A stretch of DNA of 57,674 nucleotides. Source: Bacillus sp. FJAT-27445. Lineage in GTDB: Bacteria; Bacillota; Bacilli; Bacillales; Cytobacillaceae. This document shows, piece after piece, positions 36,923-45,499 of this stretch (positions are counted from its first letter, which is position 1; the number at the start of each line of letters is the position of its first letter). The stretch covers positions 708,003 through 765,676 of the forward strand of contig NZ_LMTI01000002.1 in assembly GCF_001510665.1 (NCBI RefSeq). Reading direction: 5' to 3'. A program made the translations under genes and the position numbers. The notes under the pieces were generated by a model. That model did not search any database. It had not been told where the DNA came from and was given only the letters and a program-made list of their open reading frames with translations.

Positions 36923-37414
36923 ATGGAAGCGTTGTTTCGGTATAACTGGATGGTCAGAGAGGAATGGTACCGGTGGTGTGAAGGTTTGAGCGAGGAAGAG
37001 CTTCTTGCAGAGCGGACTGGCGGGGTTGGAGGAATCCTTAAAACGCTGTTTCATATTATCGATGTCGAATGGAGCTGGATTCGCATTATCCAGGGCAAGC
37101 CTGACTTCCAGGAAAAATTCGAAGACTTTAACACACTTCAAAAGGTAAGGGAGCTCGATGCAAAGTTCCGTGTTGAGGTTGAGGAATTTGTCCGAAATTG
37201 GGACTCCAGTATGGAAAACAACCTGCACCAAGAAACTGAACCGGATGGGCGTGTTGTGACCGATACATGGGGCGAAGTCGTGCGCCATGTGATTGTGCAT
37301 GAGGTCCACCATATTGGGCAATTATCCGTTTGGGCAAGGAAGATTGGAAAGAAACCGGTATCAGCTAATTTTATTGGCCGCCGGCTCCTGCCGGTAAACC
37401 CAATTGAGCAATAG
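36923..37414 (+). CDS. DinB family protein
   Basis: The 163-residue four-helix protein has the putative metal triad in LFHIIDVEW and HEVHHIGQLSVW, typical of DinB/YfiT-like proteins, some of which are thiol transferases (bacillithiol-dependent in Bacillaceae). Start is the ATG at 36923, 5 bases after AAGGAGGG. Function not known. Confidence 0.87.
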   Translation: MEALFRYNWMVREEWYRWCEGLSEEELLAERTGGVGGILKTLFHIIDVEWSWIRIIQGKPDFQEKFEDFNTLQKVRELDAKFRVEVEEFVRNWDSSMENNLHQETEPDGRVVTDTWGEVVRHVIVHEVHHIGQLSVWARKIGKKPVSANFIGRRLLPVNPIEQ

Positions 37415-37416
37415 CA

Positions 37417-37446
37417 AAGGCATCGGAGTTTCCCCGATGCCTTTTT
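37417..37446. terminator. Bidirectional terminator
   Basis: AAAGGCATCGG...CCGATGCCTTTTT lies between the convergent DinB and MMPL genes. Confidence 0.9.
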
Positions 37447-37449
37447 GAC

Positions 37450-39570
37450 TTAATTCACTTTCTTAGGCCAGAAGCTGTATTTGCCGAGGATAACGATCAG
37501 TGCCGGAATCGCAATCGGGCGGACGATGAACGTGTCGACCAGAATCCCGATTGCCACCGCGAAACCAAAGACACGCAGCTCCATGACAGGCTGGGTGATC
37601 AGTACAGCAAAGGTTGCGGCAAGGATGAGCCCAGCAGATGAAATGACGCCTCCTGTTTTGCCAACTCCTTCCTTGACAGCTTCTTTAATTGGCAACTGCT
37701 TTTTCTCTTCCCGGATACGGGAAATCAGCATGATGGAGTAGTCAACCCCGAGCGCCACGAGGAACACAAACGTATACAGAGGAATCCGATAACTTATTCC
37801 ACCAAGGCCAATGATATCCTGGAAAACAAACACGCTGAAACCAAGTGCCGCGCCAAAGGAAAGCAGGATGGTTGCCATCATATAAATCGGAGCCAGCAAT
37901 GAGCGGGTTTGGATGCCGAGCATGACCATAATCAAAACGGTCATCAGGATGATAATCCGGACTTCATCACCATGGCTGGCATTGCGGATATCTGTATTCA
38001 GCGCCGTTTCACCAGCAAACAACAGCTTCGCATCATCAATCTTACTTTCCTTTAAGAGTTTTAGAGATTCACTGCGAAGCTTTTCCATCTCATCAAATGC
38101 TTTTTCTGTATAAGGATTATTTTTCAGCACCAAATTGATTTTTGCCACATTCTGATGATTTTCAGCGAATGGATGGCCTTGAATTTCAGCTTTGGAGACA
38201 CTATCCAGGCCGCCGAGTTCGGTGACAAGGTTTTGCACCTGCTTAGGCGTTAAATCATCTTTCGCTTTCACAATCACCGTGGTCGGCGCAATTTCCCCTG
38301 CCGAGAAGGCTTCATTCAGCCTATTGTACCCCTGGATCGATGACATATCCTTAGGAAACGAATCTAGCAAATTGAATGAATAATTGACATGCCTTAGCAT
38401 GGATGTAAAAAAGATAAGAATGATTACTATCGGAATCAGCGATAACCATGGTTTATCCGTTACAAACCTGCCAAGTTTGTGCCAGAAACTTTCCTTGCCT
38501 GCCAGTTTCACAGCACGCTTGCGCGGATTTGACGGCCAGAATGACTTTTCTCCAGCAATCGCGAACAGTGCTGGCATCAGGGTTAAGCCGGCAAGCAGCA
38601 TCAGGGCGACCGCTACAGCAAAGACTGGCGCAAATCCCCGATATGCTTCATAGACCGCAAAGAACAATGTCAGCATGCCCAGGAATACGGTTCCGCCACT
38701 GAAAACAATCGGCTCTTTCACAAAGTATGTTGCATTTTTCATTGCATCGTTCACTGGCAGCCCTTTTTCAAGCTCTTCACGGAAACGGGCAAATAGCAGA
38801 AGTGAATAATCCGTTATGACTGCAAACAGCAGGATCATCATGATGGACAGAGACTGGCTATCAATTGGGAACCAGTCATATTTTCCCATTAGCCCGAGCA
38901 GCCGGTCAACGACTGAATAGGATATTCCCGCCCCGACCAATGGGATAAACGCCAACAGCGGCGAACGGTAAATCAAAATCAAAATAACGAAAATCAGCCC
39001 GACGGTAGCCATTATCAAAACAACGTCTGCCTTCGAAAACATTTCATACGTATCGGCCATGATGCCCGCCGGACCGGTGAAGTATGTTCTTAGGTTGGAT
39101 GGCATGTCTTTCGCGACTTCTTTTTTTAGCTCATCCATCGTCGTCTTGACTTCTTTGTTCTCCATTCCAACAGGAAACAATACCGGAATGAAGAATGTTG
39201 TTTGATCTTCAGAAAAGAAGGATGCACGTGCCTGCTTTGGCATCATGGATAATGGGACGGCCGAGAGATCTACTTTCGCATCTTTCACGACCTTCTCAAC
39301 ATTCGCAATTGCCTGTTCTACCTCGTTTTCTTTTAAGCCGTTAATATCAAAGACTACAATAAACAACGGAATCCCTTCGGACGCGGGGAAATATTCCTTT
39401 AAAGCCTTTTCAGCCTTAACCGAGTCGGCAGTTTCGGGCAGGCCAAAGTTTTTATTTGGCGAAGTTTGCTCTTTTGCTCCCGGAGCGATTCCTGAAAGCA
39501 CGCCAGCTGCGAAGAGCCAGCATAGCAAAATGACGAACCATCTTTTTTTCTCTTTAAGGATTTTCATCAT
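37450..39570 (-). CDS. MMPL/RND family transporter (YdfJ-like)
   Basis: The 706-residue protein has about twelve transmembrane helices in two halves, each with an extracytoplasmic loop. The conserved FAVITDYSLLLFARFREE and VALGVDYSIMLISRIREE hold the transmembrane aspartate motifs. YdfJ-like exporters are often under two-component control. The start (ATG 39570) is one base after the stop of the preceding 4-TM gene, so translation is coupled. Confidence 0.9.
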   Translation of the reverse strand: MMKILKEKKRWFVILLCWLFAAGVLSGIAPGAKEQTSPNKNFGLPETADSVKAEKALKEYFPASEGIPLFIVVFDINGLKENEVEQAIANVEKVVKDAKVDLSAVPLSMMPKQARASFFSEDQTTFFIPVLFPVGMENKEVKTTMDELKKEVAKDMPSNLRTYFTGPAGIMADTYEMFSKADVVLIMATVGLIFVILILIYRSPLLAFIPLVGAGISYSVVDRLLGLMGKYDWFPIDSQSLSIMMILLFAVITDYSLLLFARFREELEKGLPVNDAMKNATYFVKEPIVFSGGTVFLGMLTLFFAVYEAYRGFAPVFAVAVALMLLAGLTLMPALFAIAGEKSFWPSNPRKRAVKLAGKESFWHKLGRFVTDKPWLSLIPIVIILIFFTSMLRHVNYSFNLLDSFPKDMSSIQGYNRLNEAFSAGEIAPTTVIVKAKDDLTPKQVQNLVTELGGLDSVSKAEIQGHPFAENHQNVAKINLVLKNNPYTEKAFDEMEKLRSESLKLLKESKIDDAKLLFAGETALNTDIRNASHGDEVRIIILMTVLIMVMLGIQTRSLLAPIYMMATILLSFGAALGFSVFVFQDIIGLGGISYRIPLYTFVFLVALGVDYSIMLISRIREEKKQLPIKEAVKEGVGKTGGVISSAGLILAATFAVLITQPVMELRVFGFAVAIGILVDTFIVRPIAIPALIVILGKYSFWPKKVN

Positions 39571-39571
39571 G

Positions 39572-39973
39572 CTAATAGCCTTCTTTTGTATCAATCATAA
39601 AAGTGGTGATGGTAAATACGCCAAAGCTGATCAATAAAATCGATCCCCCGGCAATATAAAAGATGAGCGCGGCAGTTTCGTTTACATTAAAAGGCTTCAA
39701 TGCATTCAGCCACATGCCAACCGTCAGGCCAATCGAACCGATAACCGCCGTCCAGCCATGAAGAGATACTAATTTTGAAGATTTGATTTTATAAACACGG
39801 TAGAAAATCCCCCAGGCAAAAACAGAAAGCCAGCCAACAACCAAAATATGAGCGTGGATTGGGCGGAACTGATAGCTTTCCGAACCTGCCATATGTGAAC
39901 CCATCATCGCCCCGACCAGGCCAAATATAGCCGCGAGCCGAATTAAACGTAAACTCCATTTTGCTTCCATCAT
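39572..39973 (-). CDS. Four-helix membrane protein, haem-copper oxidase subunit I-like fold
   Basis: The 133-residue protein has four transmembrane segments. FRPIHAHILVVGWLSVFAWG in helix 2 carries two histidines as in small cytochrome oxidase subunit I-like proteins of unknown role. Start at 39973 (ATG ATG) follows GGAGGTTGAC. It lies between the histidine kinase and MMPL genes and is probably in the same transcript. Confidence 0.75.
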   Translation of the reverse strand: MMEAKWSLRLIRLAAIFGLVGAMMGSHMAGSESYQFRPIHAHILVVGWLSVFAWGIFYRVYKIKSSKLVSLHGWTAVIGSIGLTVGMWLNALKPFNVNETAALIFYIAGGSILLISFGVFTITTFMIDTKEGY

Positions 39974-40046
39974 GTCAACCTCCATAGATTTTGTTTCTAC
40001 GGTGATAATAGTAATCCGTCAACATGAACTTTATATGAACTCGGAG

Positions 40047-41420
40047 TTACAAATTCGGAAGCTTGATTGTAAATGCGGTACATCCATCAGGAGAACTCTC
40101 AACAAGGATTTCTCCTTTATGCAGCTCGATGATTTGCTTTACGATTGCTAATCCCAGCCCTGTCCCTTCCTTCGTCCGCGATGCATCAGCCCGGTAAAAA
40201 CGGTCAAACAGCTTTCCACGTTCGGCTTCGGTAATACCAATACCCATATCCTTTACCACAACCTGGATATACCCGTCTTTCCGGGTAAGCTCGATGGCGA
40301 TTTCTCCTTCGGGTTTGTTGTACTTGATCGCATTTGAAAGAAGGTTATCCCATACGTTCTCCAACAGCGATTCATCCCCGCGATACACGACCGGCTCCAT
40401 TGTCATCGATAGGTTCAGATTTTCCTCTTCCAGCCACCAGCGATATTTGTTTACACAGGCCTTCAGCTGTTCATCAAGGCGGAATTCCTTGAATTTTACT
40501 AGCCTGGACGATTGGTCCAGCGATGTCAGCAACAGAAGCTGGCGGGTCAGCCTCGACAAGCGGTTTGTTTCTGATTCAATGATTTCCGTATAGCTTGCCC
40601 GCTCTTCGTCCGACAGTTCCGGAGATTTAAGCAAGCCAGTATAGCCTTTAATATTTTGCAGCGGGGACTGGAAATCATGTGACACATTGCTGATGAATTC
40701 TTTTCGCATTTTATCATTTTCCTGCAGTTGGCCAACCATTTTATTAAAACTGTCCGCAAGCTGGCCGATTTCATCCCGGCGGTTAATGCTCAGCTGTGTA
40801 TCGTATTTTTCATTGGCAATCCGCTTTGTTGCCGCAGTCAATTGCGTGATTGGGACGATGAGCATTTTTGCAACGAACAGCATGGCCAGGAGGCTCAGGA
40901 CGGCCGTAACGAGGATGAGGACTGCCATTATTGTATGGACCTCGCTGAACAAGAGCTTAATGTCGGGCCTCATGAACAAGGCGTAATGCTTGTTTTCAAA
41001 CGTGAATGGCACGCCGATTGTGTTTGTCAATTCATTTGCGAAAAAGCCTGTCATGAACGTCTCACGCGGAAAGTCGCGCATCCCGTGGTAGACGTTCCCT
41101 TCCAGCACTTGTTTTACAGCTGAAGGTTGCAGGTTTTTGGCCCTGTATTTGCCTCCATAAAAATATTCCGCGCCCGTTTCATCCGCGACGTAAAGCTGAT
41201 AACCAATATCGCCAACCGTTTTCAGGTAGTTTGATAAATCCATCTTGGGTGAAGCCTCGATGTGGCCAACAATCGTTTCTGCAATCTGAACGTTTTTTGC
41301 ATCATTCCGTTCCTTCATGACCCGGTGGTAATACGTATTCGTGACGAGGAATCCGGCAATTGAGCTGAATACCATAATCAATACGGTCATAAGCAGGAAT
41401 TTCCCATATAAGGACTTCAT
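40047..41420 (-). CDS. Sensor histidine kinase
   Basis: The 457-residue kinase has two transmembrane helices (about 5-30 and 165-190) around an extracytoplasmic domain, a HAMP domain, the phospho-acceptor box SHDFQSPLQNIKG (H-D-F rather than the common H-E-L) and an ATPase domain with N, G1 (VKDMGIGI) and G2 (GTGLGLAI) boxes. It overlaps the response regulator by 4 bp. Confidence 0.93.
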   Translation of the reverse strand: MKSLYGKFLLMTVLIMVFSSIAGFLVTNTYYHRVMKERNDAKNVQIAETIVGHIEASPKMDLSNYLKTVGDIGYQLYVADETGAEYFYGGKYRAKNLQPSAVKQVLEGNVYHGMRDFPRETFMTGFFANELTNTIGVPFTFENKHYALFMRPDIKLLFSEVHTIMAVLILVTAVLSLLAMLFVAKMLIVPITQLTAATKRIANEKYDTQLSINRRDEIGQLADSFNKMVGQLQENDKMRKEFISNVSHDFQSPLQNIKGYTGLLKSPELSDEERASYTEIIESETNRLSRLTRQLLLLTSLDQSSRLVKFKEFRLDEQLKACVNKYRWWLEEENLNLSMTMEPVVYRGDESLLENVWDNLLSNAIKYNKPEGEIAIELTRKDGYIQVVVKDMGIGITEAERGKLFDRFYRADASRTKEGTGLGLAIVKQIIELHKGEILVESSPDGCTAFTIKLPNL

Positions 41421-42094
41421 GAACTATGCACCTCAAGCTTGTAGCCTACCCCGCGAACCGTTACAATTTCAACATCGCCGGCAATCTTTGCAATCCGCTC
41501 GCGAATTCGCTTAATATGCGTGTTCAGTGTCTGCTCGTCCCCCTCATAATCGTACCCCCATATTTTCTCCATAATGGCAGCACGCTGAAAGACCTGGCCT
41601 GGTTTTGATGCGAGCAATGTCAGGAGTTCAAATTCCTTCAGAGGCATAAGCAGGGTGCTTTTACCTGCTATGACTTCAAAACTTTTAAGATTGATTGTAA
41701 GGGAGCCTACCTGCAGGATCGAATCAGCGGGCTTGTCATAGCGCCGCAAAATTGCCGCGATACGGAACAGCAATTCCTTCGGCTCAAACGGCTTCACCAC
41801 ATAATCATCGGAGCCTGCCCGAAAGCCCTGTTCCTTATCTTCAAGCTCCCCTTTAGCTGTCAGCATCAACACAGGGATATCCTGGTCTTCCCGAATTCTT
41901 TTCGTCAACTCGAAGCCATCCATCCCCGGCATCATTACGTCCACAATCGCCAAGTCAGGCAGCTCCGTCTCGAGGATTTCCAGTGCCTGGTCCCCATTTC
42001 TTGCCTTCACCACCTTATAGCCCGCCTGGGACACATGGATTCCGACCAAATCAACTATATGTTTATCATCATCAACAACCAGTATCTTTCTCAT
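41417..42094 (-). CDS. OmpR-family response regulator
   Basis: The 225-residue protein has a receiver domain (MRKILVVDDDKH, phospho-acceptor in VDVMMPG, K in MLTAKG) and a winged-helix DNA-binding domain with LTLLASKPGQVF. Start is the ATG at 42094 with GGAG upstream. It is the first gene of the probable RR-HK-4TM-MMPL operon. Confidence 0.94.
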   Translation of the reverse strand: MRKILVVDDDKHIVDLVGIHVSQAGYKVVKARNGDQALEILETELPDLAIVDVMMPGMDGFELTKRIREDQDIPVLMLTAKGELEDKEQGFRAGSDDYVVKPFEPKELLFRIAAILRRYDKPADSILQVGSLTINLKSFEVIAGKSTLLMPLKEFELLTLLASKPGQVFQRAAIMEKIWGYDYEGDEQTLNTHIKRIRERIAKIAGDVEIVTVRGVGYKLEVHSS

Positions 42095-42199
42095 CCTGTA
42101 CGCTCCATTCAGCCGCATTTTTCTCCATTATAGCGGATTCGGTACCTGGCACCTAAAGGTTCCGCAACCTGAAATTTGGAGTATTTGATCTTTCTGCCA

Positions 42200-42242
42200 T
42201 GAAAATAACCTCACAGGCTGTTTTCTATGGAGGCTATTTTTG
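42200..42242 (-). terminator. Terminator of the modA-like gene
   Basis: On the minus strand AAAATAGCCTCCATA pairs with CTGTGAGGTTATTTT; the AT-rich end gives a T tract. Confidence 0.7.
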
Positions 42243-42271
42243 CAGGACTTGGTTTTAACAGCCTCTGCCGC

Positions 42272-43039
42272 TTACAACCCTTTGAAGCCGTATTTCTCCA
42301 GAACACCAACCGACTCATCTCCAGTAAGGTACTTGTAAAATTCCGTTGCTTCTTTTAAATGGCGGCCGTCTTTTACAATGCCAAGAGGGTAAATGATTGG
42401 ACCGTGGGAATCCTCTCCTGCAGTATCGGCAATCTCCACTTTTTCGGAGGCCATGGCATCGGTTTTATACACAATTCCCGCATCCACATTGGCAGTTTCC
42501 ACGTAGGTAAGAACCTGGCGGACATCCTTGGCATAGACAATCTTTCCATCAACAGCCTGCCAGACTCCTAGATATTCAAGCGTCTCCCTCGCATATTTTC
42601 CTGCGGGGACGGATTCGGGGGTCCCAATCGATAGTTTATCCGATTTACCCAAGTCTTCAAATGTCCGGATGGTGTTCTGTGCATTTTCCGTAACGACAAG
42701 GACGAGCTCGTTGCCTACAAGGTCGGACCTTATTTCAAGAAGCCCCTCTTCCTCCAGCTTGTCCATTTTATCCACTGCTGCAGATAAAAAAATGTCAACC
42801 GGAGCACCCTGGGAGATTTGCTGCTGCAATGCCCCTGAAGAGCCAAAGTTATAGTTGATTTTTATAGTAGAATGTTTTTTTTCAAAATTGGCGGCTATTT
42901 CATTTAAGGCGTCCTGCAGGCTCACGGCTGCCGAGACGGTCAGCTCTACTCGTTTTTCTTCCAGCTTCGCTTTTTCCGCACAGCCCGAAGCCACAATTAA
43001 TAAAAGCAGCAACGCAGTCAAACCATAGAATTTCTTCAT
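42272..43039 (-). CDS. modA: Molybdate ABC transporter substrate-binding lipoprotein ModA
   Basis: The 255-residue lipoprotein begins MKKFYGLTALLLLL with lipobox ASGC. It has the ModA segments SAAVSLQDALNEI and FGSSGALQQQISQGAPVD. It would bind molybdate or tungstate. The permease (ModB) and ATPase (ModC) genes are not next to it, which is unusual. Start is chosen at the signal peptide; the frame opens 11 codons earlier. Confidence 0.9.
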   Translation of the reverse strand: MKKFYGLTALLLLLIVASGCAEKAKLEEKRVELTVSAAVSLQDALNEIAANFEKKHSTIKINYNFGSSGALQQQISQGAPVDIFLSAAVDKMDKLEEEGLLEIRSDLVGNELVLVVTENAQNTIRTFEDLGKSDKLSIGTPESVPAGKYARETLEYLGVWQAVDGKIVYAKDVRQVLTYVETANVDAGIVYKTDAMASEKVEIADTAGEDSHGPIIYPLGIVKDGRHLKEATEFYKYLTGDESVGVLEKYGFKGL

Positions 43040-43287
43040 GCTTTTACCCTTCCCGGCTTTCAGCCATTTCATCTGTCAACATCAGACTTCATTATACACT
43101 ACGGCCAGATTGGTTTTTGAGATAGCAAGCTCTTTTCATAAAGGTTTCATAAATGAAAAAACGCCCGGTGATGAACTGGCGTTTCTGGCTTATCTTTCTT
43201 TTGAATTCCATTTGTTCACATACTATTCATTTACCCAATCATCATCCATTGTCCATGCTCAAGCGCCCCTGTTAAAAGTAAACACCC

Positions 43288-44064
43288 CTATACACTTATT
43301 CGGACAATATACCGGGAGAAGGTAATCGGCAGCCCGGCCCGCGTGGAATTTCCTTCAAAAATCCTCGTTATTTCCGACAGGTTATCTTCAATTATTTTTT
43401 TATAAATATTCGGCTTTTGGCCAAAACAGCGCCACTTTATCACATCAAAGGGAGAGTGTAAATATTCTATGCTCTTTATATGTTCAATCTCAGCGGAGGT
43501 GAAGCTTCCCGCTTCAAGGCGCTGCCTAATATGATCTAAGGTTGGTGTACCCTCAATTTTGTCAAAAAAGTTTGGGAATAGAAGGGGCAGCTCTTTCCCA
43601 AGTTCGTCTCCAGGGTGAAGGCCAAGCACCATTCCGCCCTCCTTTACGGCTTCTTTTAAAAAAAGATAAGCAGAGGTAGGGCCTTTCCGAATAAAGGCGC
43701 AATCAAATGGTCCACGCTCAACTGGCAATCCATGCTTTGTATTCCCTGTCACAAAGGAGACATTCGCTCTCTTCTTTTCACTTCCGGCAGCGGTGAACTT
43801 TTCCGTTGCATCAAATCCAACAATCTCTTTAGCTACCGTCCCGCACTGGATTGTGAACCCTCCATCGCCACAGCCTATGTCCAGTACTTTTTTACCTTTA
43901 ATCATCTGCAGAACATCCGCGTCGAAAATAGACTCCCCATTTGGTTGCGTTATCGACGAGTTCCAGGAATAGCTGTATTTGCCCTCAAGACTGCCTATTT
44001 GGCTGTACCATTCCAGGGAATGGGGTGGCAGCCAATCAGGATGAGCGGTCGGATTAATCAGCAT
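43288..44064 (-). CDS. Class I SAM-dependent methyltransferase
   Basis: The 258-residue protein has motif I VLDIGCGDGGF and the post-I acidic site IVGFDATEKF. The remainder follows the seven-strand fold. The substrate is unknown. A 28-bp palindrome (44113-44140) sits about 50 bp upstream of its start. Confidence 0.88.
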   Translation of the reverse strand: MLINPTAHPDWLPPHSLEWYSQIGSLEGKYSYSWNSSITQPNGESIFDADVLQMIKGKKVLDIGCGDGGFTIQCGTVAKEIVGFDATEKFTAAGSEKKRANVSFVTGNTKHGLPVERGPFDCAFIRKGPTSAYLFLKEAVKEGGMVLGLHPGDELGKELPLLFPNFFDKIEGTPTLDHIRQRLEAGSFTSAEIEHIKSIEYLHSPFDVIKWRCFGQKPNIYKKIIEDNLSEITRIFEGNSTRAGLPITFSRYIVRISV

Positions 44065-44112
44065 TCACATACCTCCATTTTTTTGCCCATTCCCCCTAAC
44101 CCCGGCCACCTC

Positions 44113-44140
44113 AAATTCAATCAAACGTTTGATTGAATTT
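44113..44140. promoter_or_regulatory. 28-bp perfect palindrome with CAAACGTTTG core
   Basis: The arms match over 14 bp each side (core ATCAAACGTTTGAT). No loop and no T tract, so an operator is likelier than a terminator. The core is of the kind bound by TetR-family regulators such as PsrA/FadR types. A similar site is at 27751-27770. Confidence 0.6.
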
Positions 44141-44171
44141 CAAAAAACCTGTTGGAATCAAGGGTTTCCGT

Positions 44172-45011
44172 CTATAGTTCAGAAAAATACCCAATCATTT
44201 TATGAAACTCTTCACTTTCTTCAAGGAACGGAAAGTGGTTGCTTTTTTGAAAAATATAAAGTTTGGAATTTGAAATTTGTTCGACTATTTCCTTTGAAAA
44301 ATCCAGGGGACACTGCGTATCATGCTCACCACAAAATACAATCGCCGGAATGCTTATTTGCCTAAGCTTCTCTCTGACATCATAAGTAGGCAGCTCGGTA
44401 AAGGAATAATAGTCCAGCCGCTTCTGAACCACCTTTCCGCTGCTGGGTTTTGAAAAATACTCTTCAAACATCCCCGGACTATATAGTGACATTTCCGTCC
44501 ATTCCCTACCCGCTTTCATCCTTTCCTCCCTTGAGGAATCTGCTGATTTAAGGATTGAAAACAGTTCCTTCAGGCGGGGATTAAGAGCGTTATTCCTGCA
44601 ATATATGCTTCCGCTATGGTCCATATAGCCCCTGGTAGCCGAAGCCCCGCCAACCAGTACTTTGGTTAAGGAATCGGGAAAGGAGGAAGCATAAACCAGG
44701 CCAAGCATCCCTCCGGTCGAGTGTCCGGCATAGCCCCATTCCTTGATGTTCAAGGCTATTCTCAATGCTTCCAAATCAAGGGCCGTTTCTTTCATGCTCA
44801 GTTCTTTCTCGCTGATAACTTTACTTGAATTACCCGCCTCCTTTAAATTCACCAAATAAACTTTGAAAGACTGGACGAACATATCAGCAAAGTAATTCCC
44901 CCGGTCATTGAATTCACTGTACAAATGCGTAATGCATAGCGGCTCCCCGTTCCCGCAAACAAATACCTCAAATGTCCCTCTATCTGTACTAATAAGTTCT
45001 CTCTGCCACAT
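44172..45011 (-). CDS. Alpha/beta hydrolase
   Basis: The 279-residue protein has the nucleophile elbow GHSTGG, a late acid in FCGEHDTQCP and a histidine in KSNHFPF, the catalytic triad of the fold. It resembles haloperoxidase/esterase-like hydrolases. Start at 45011 follows GGAGGTAACT. It is upstream of the methyltransferase gene on the same strand. Confidence 0.85.
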   Translation of the reverse strand: MWQRELISTDRGTFEVFVCGNGEPLCITHLYSEFNDRGNYFADMFVQSFKVYLVNLKEAGNSSKVISEKELSMKETALDLEALRIALNIKEWGYAGHSTGGMLGLVYASSFPDSLTKVLVGGASATRGYMDHSGSIYCRNNALNPRLKELFSILKSADSSREERMKAGREWTEMSLYSPGMFEEYFSKPSSGKVVQKRLDYYSFTELPTYDVREKLRQISIPAIVFCGEHDTQCPLDFSKEIVEQISNSKLYIFQKSNHFPFLEESEEFHKMIGYFSEL

Positions 45012-45499
45012 AGTTACCTCCATCGCAGGTTATACATCTATTTATTCTCGCTTTGGAAGGATTATCCTTTGAGTGGAATATCAAAAATTAAAAAACCCGC
45101 CACCGAATTATAATTTTAAAAACATCTGACAGAAATTTCGTAGAGAAATTGAATAAGCTTAGCAAGGGCTTCGTCAAATGATCCATCTTTTCCTAACTGT
45201 TGTTGTCCAGAAAAAACTCCACTCAAAAAAACAATTCACAATCAAACATGTAGTCAACACGAATAAAGCCTGCTATAATTGACACTTGCTCAAAAACGAA
45301 GTCCGTGCCTAGTGAGAATTGTTTTTCCAACTGCGTGAATAACGCCATCGGTTGAGCCTAGCTTTTGTACAAACACTCTCACGGCTAATCCGTTTTCATC
45401 TTTGCAATCACGGACCCAAGGTTTAGACCGGTTTTTTTGGTGCATACTTGAATTAATAAATATTTTTATTAACAAATTTAACGAAAAGGGGAATACATC
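45012..45499. other. AT-rich intergenic region before the RidA fusion
   Basis: 488 bp, noticeably A+T-rich. A minus-strand frame at 45290-45475 could encode about 50-61 residues (MHQKNRSKPWVRDC...), without a recognisable family or ribosome site; I treat it as doubtful. No IS ends were recognised. Confidence 0.5.

Noticed and set aside
45290-45475. Small minus-strand gene next to the RidA fusion
   Set aside because: It has no ribosome site or known family; kept only as a note in the gap entry.
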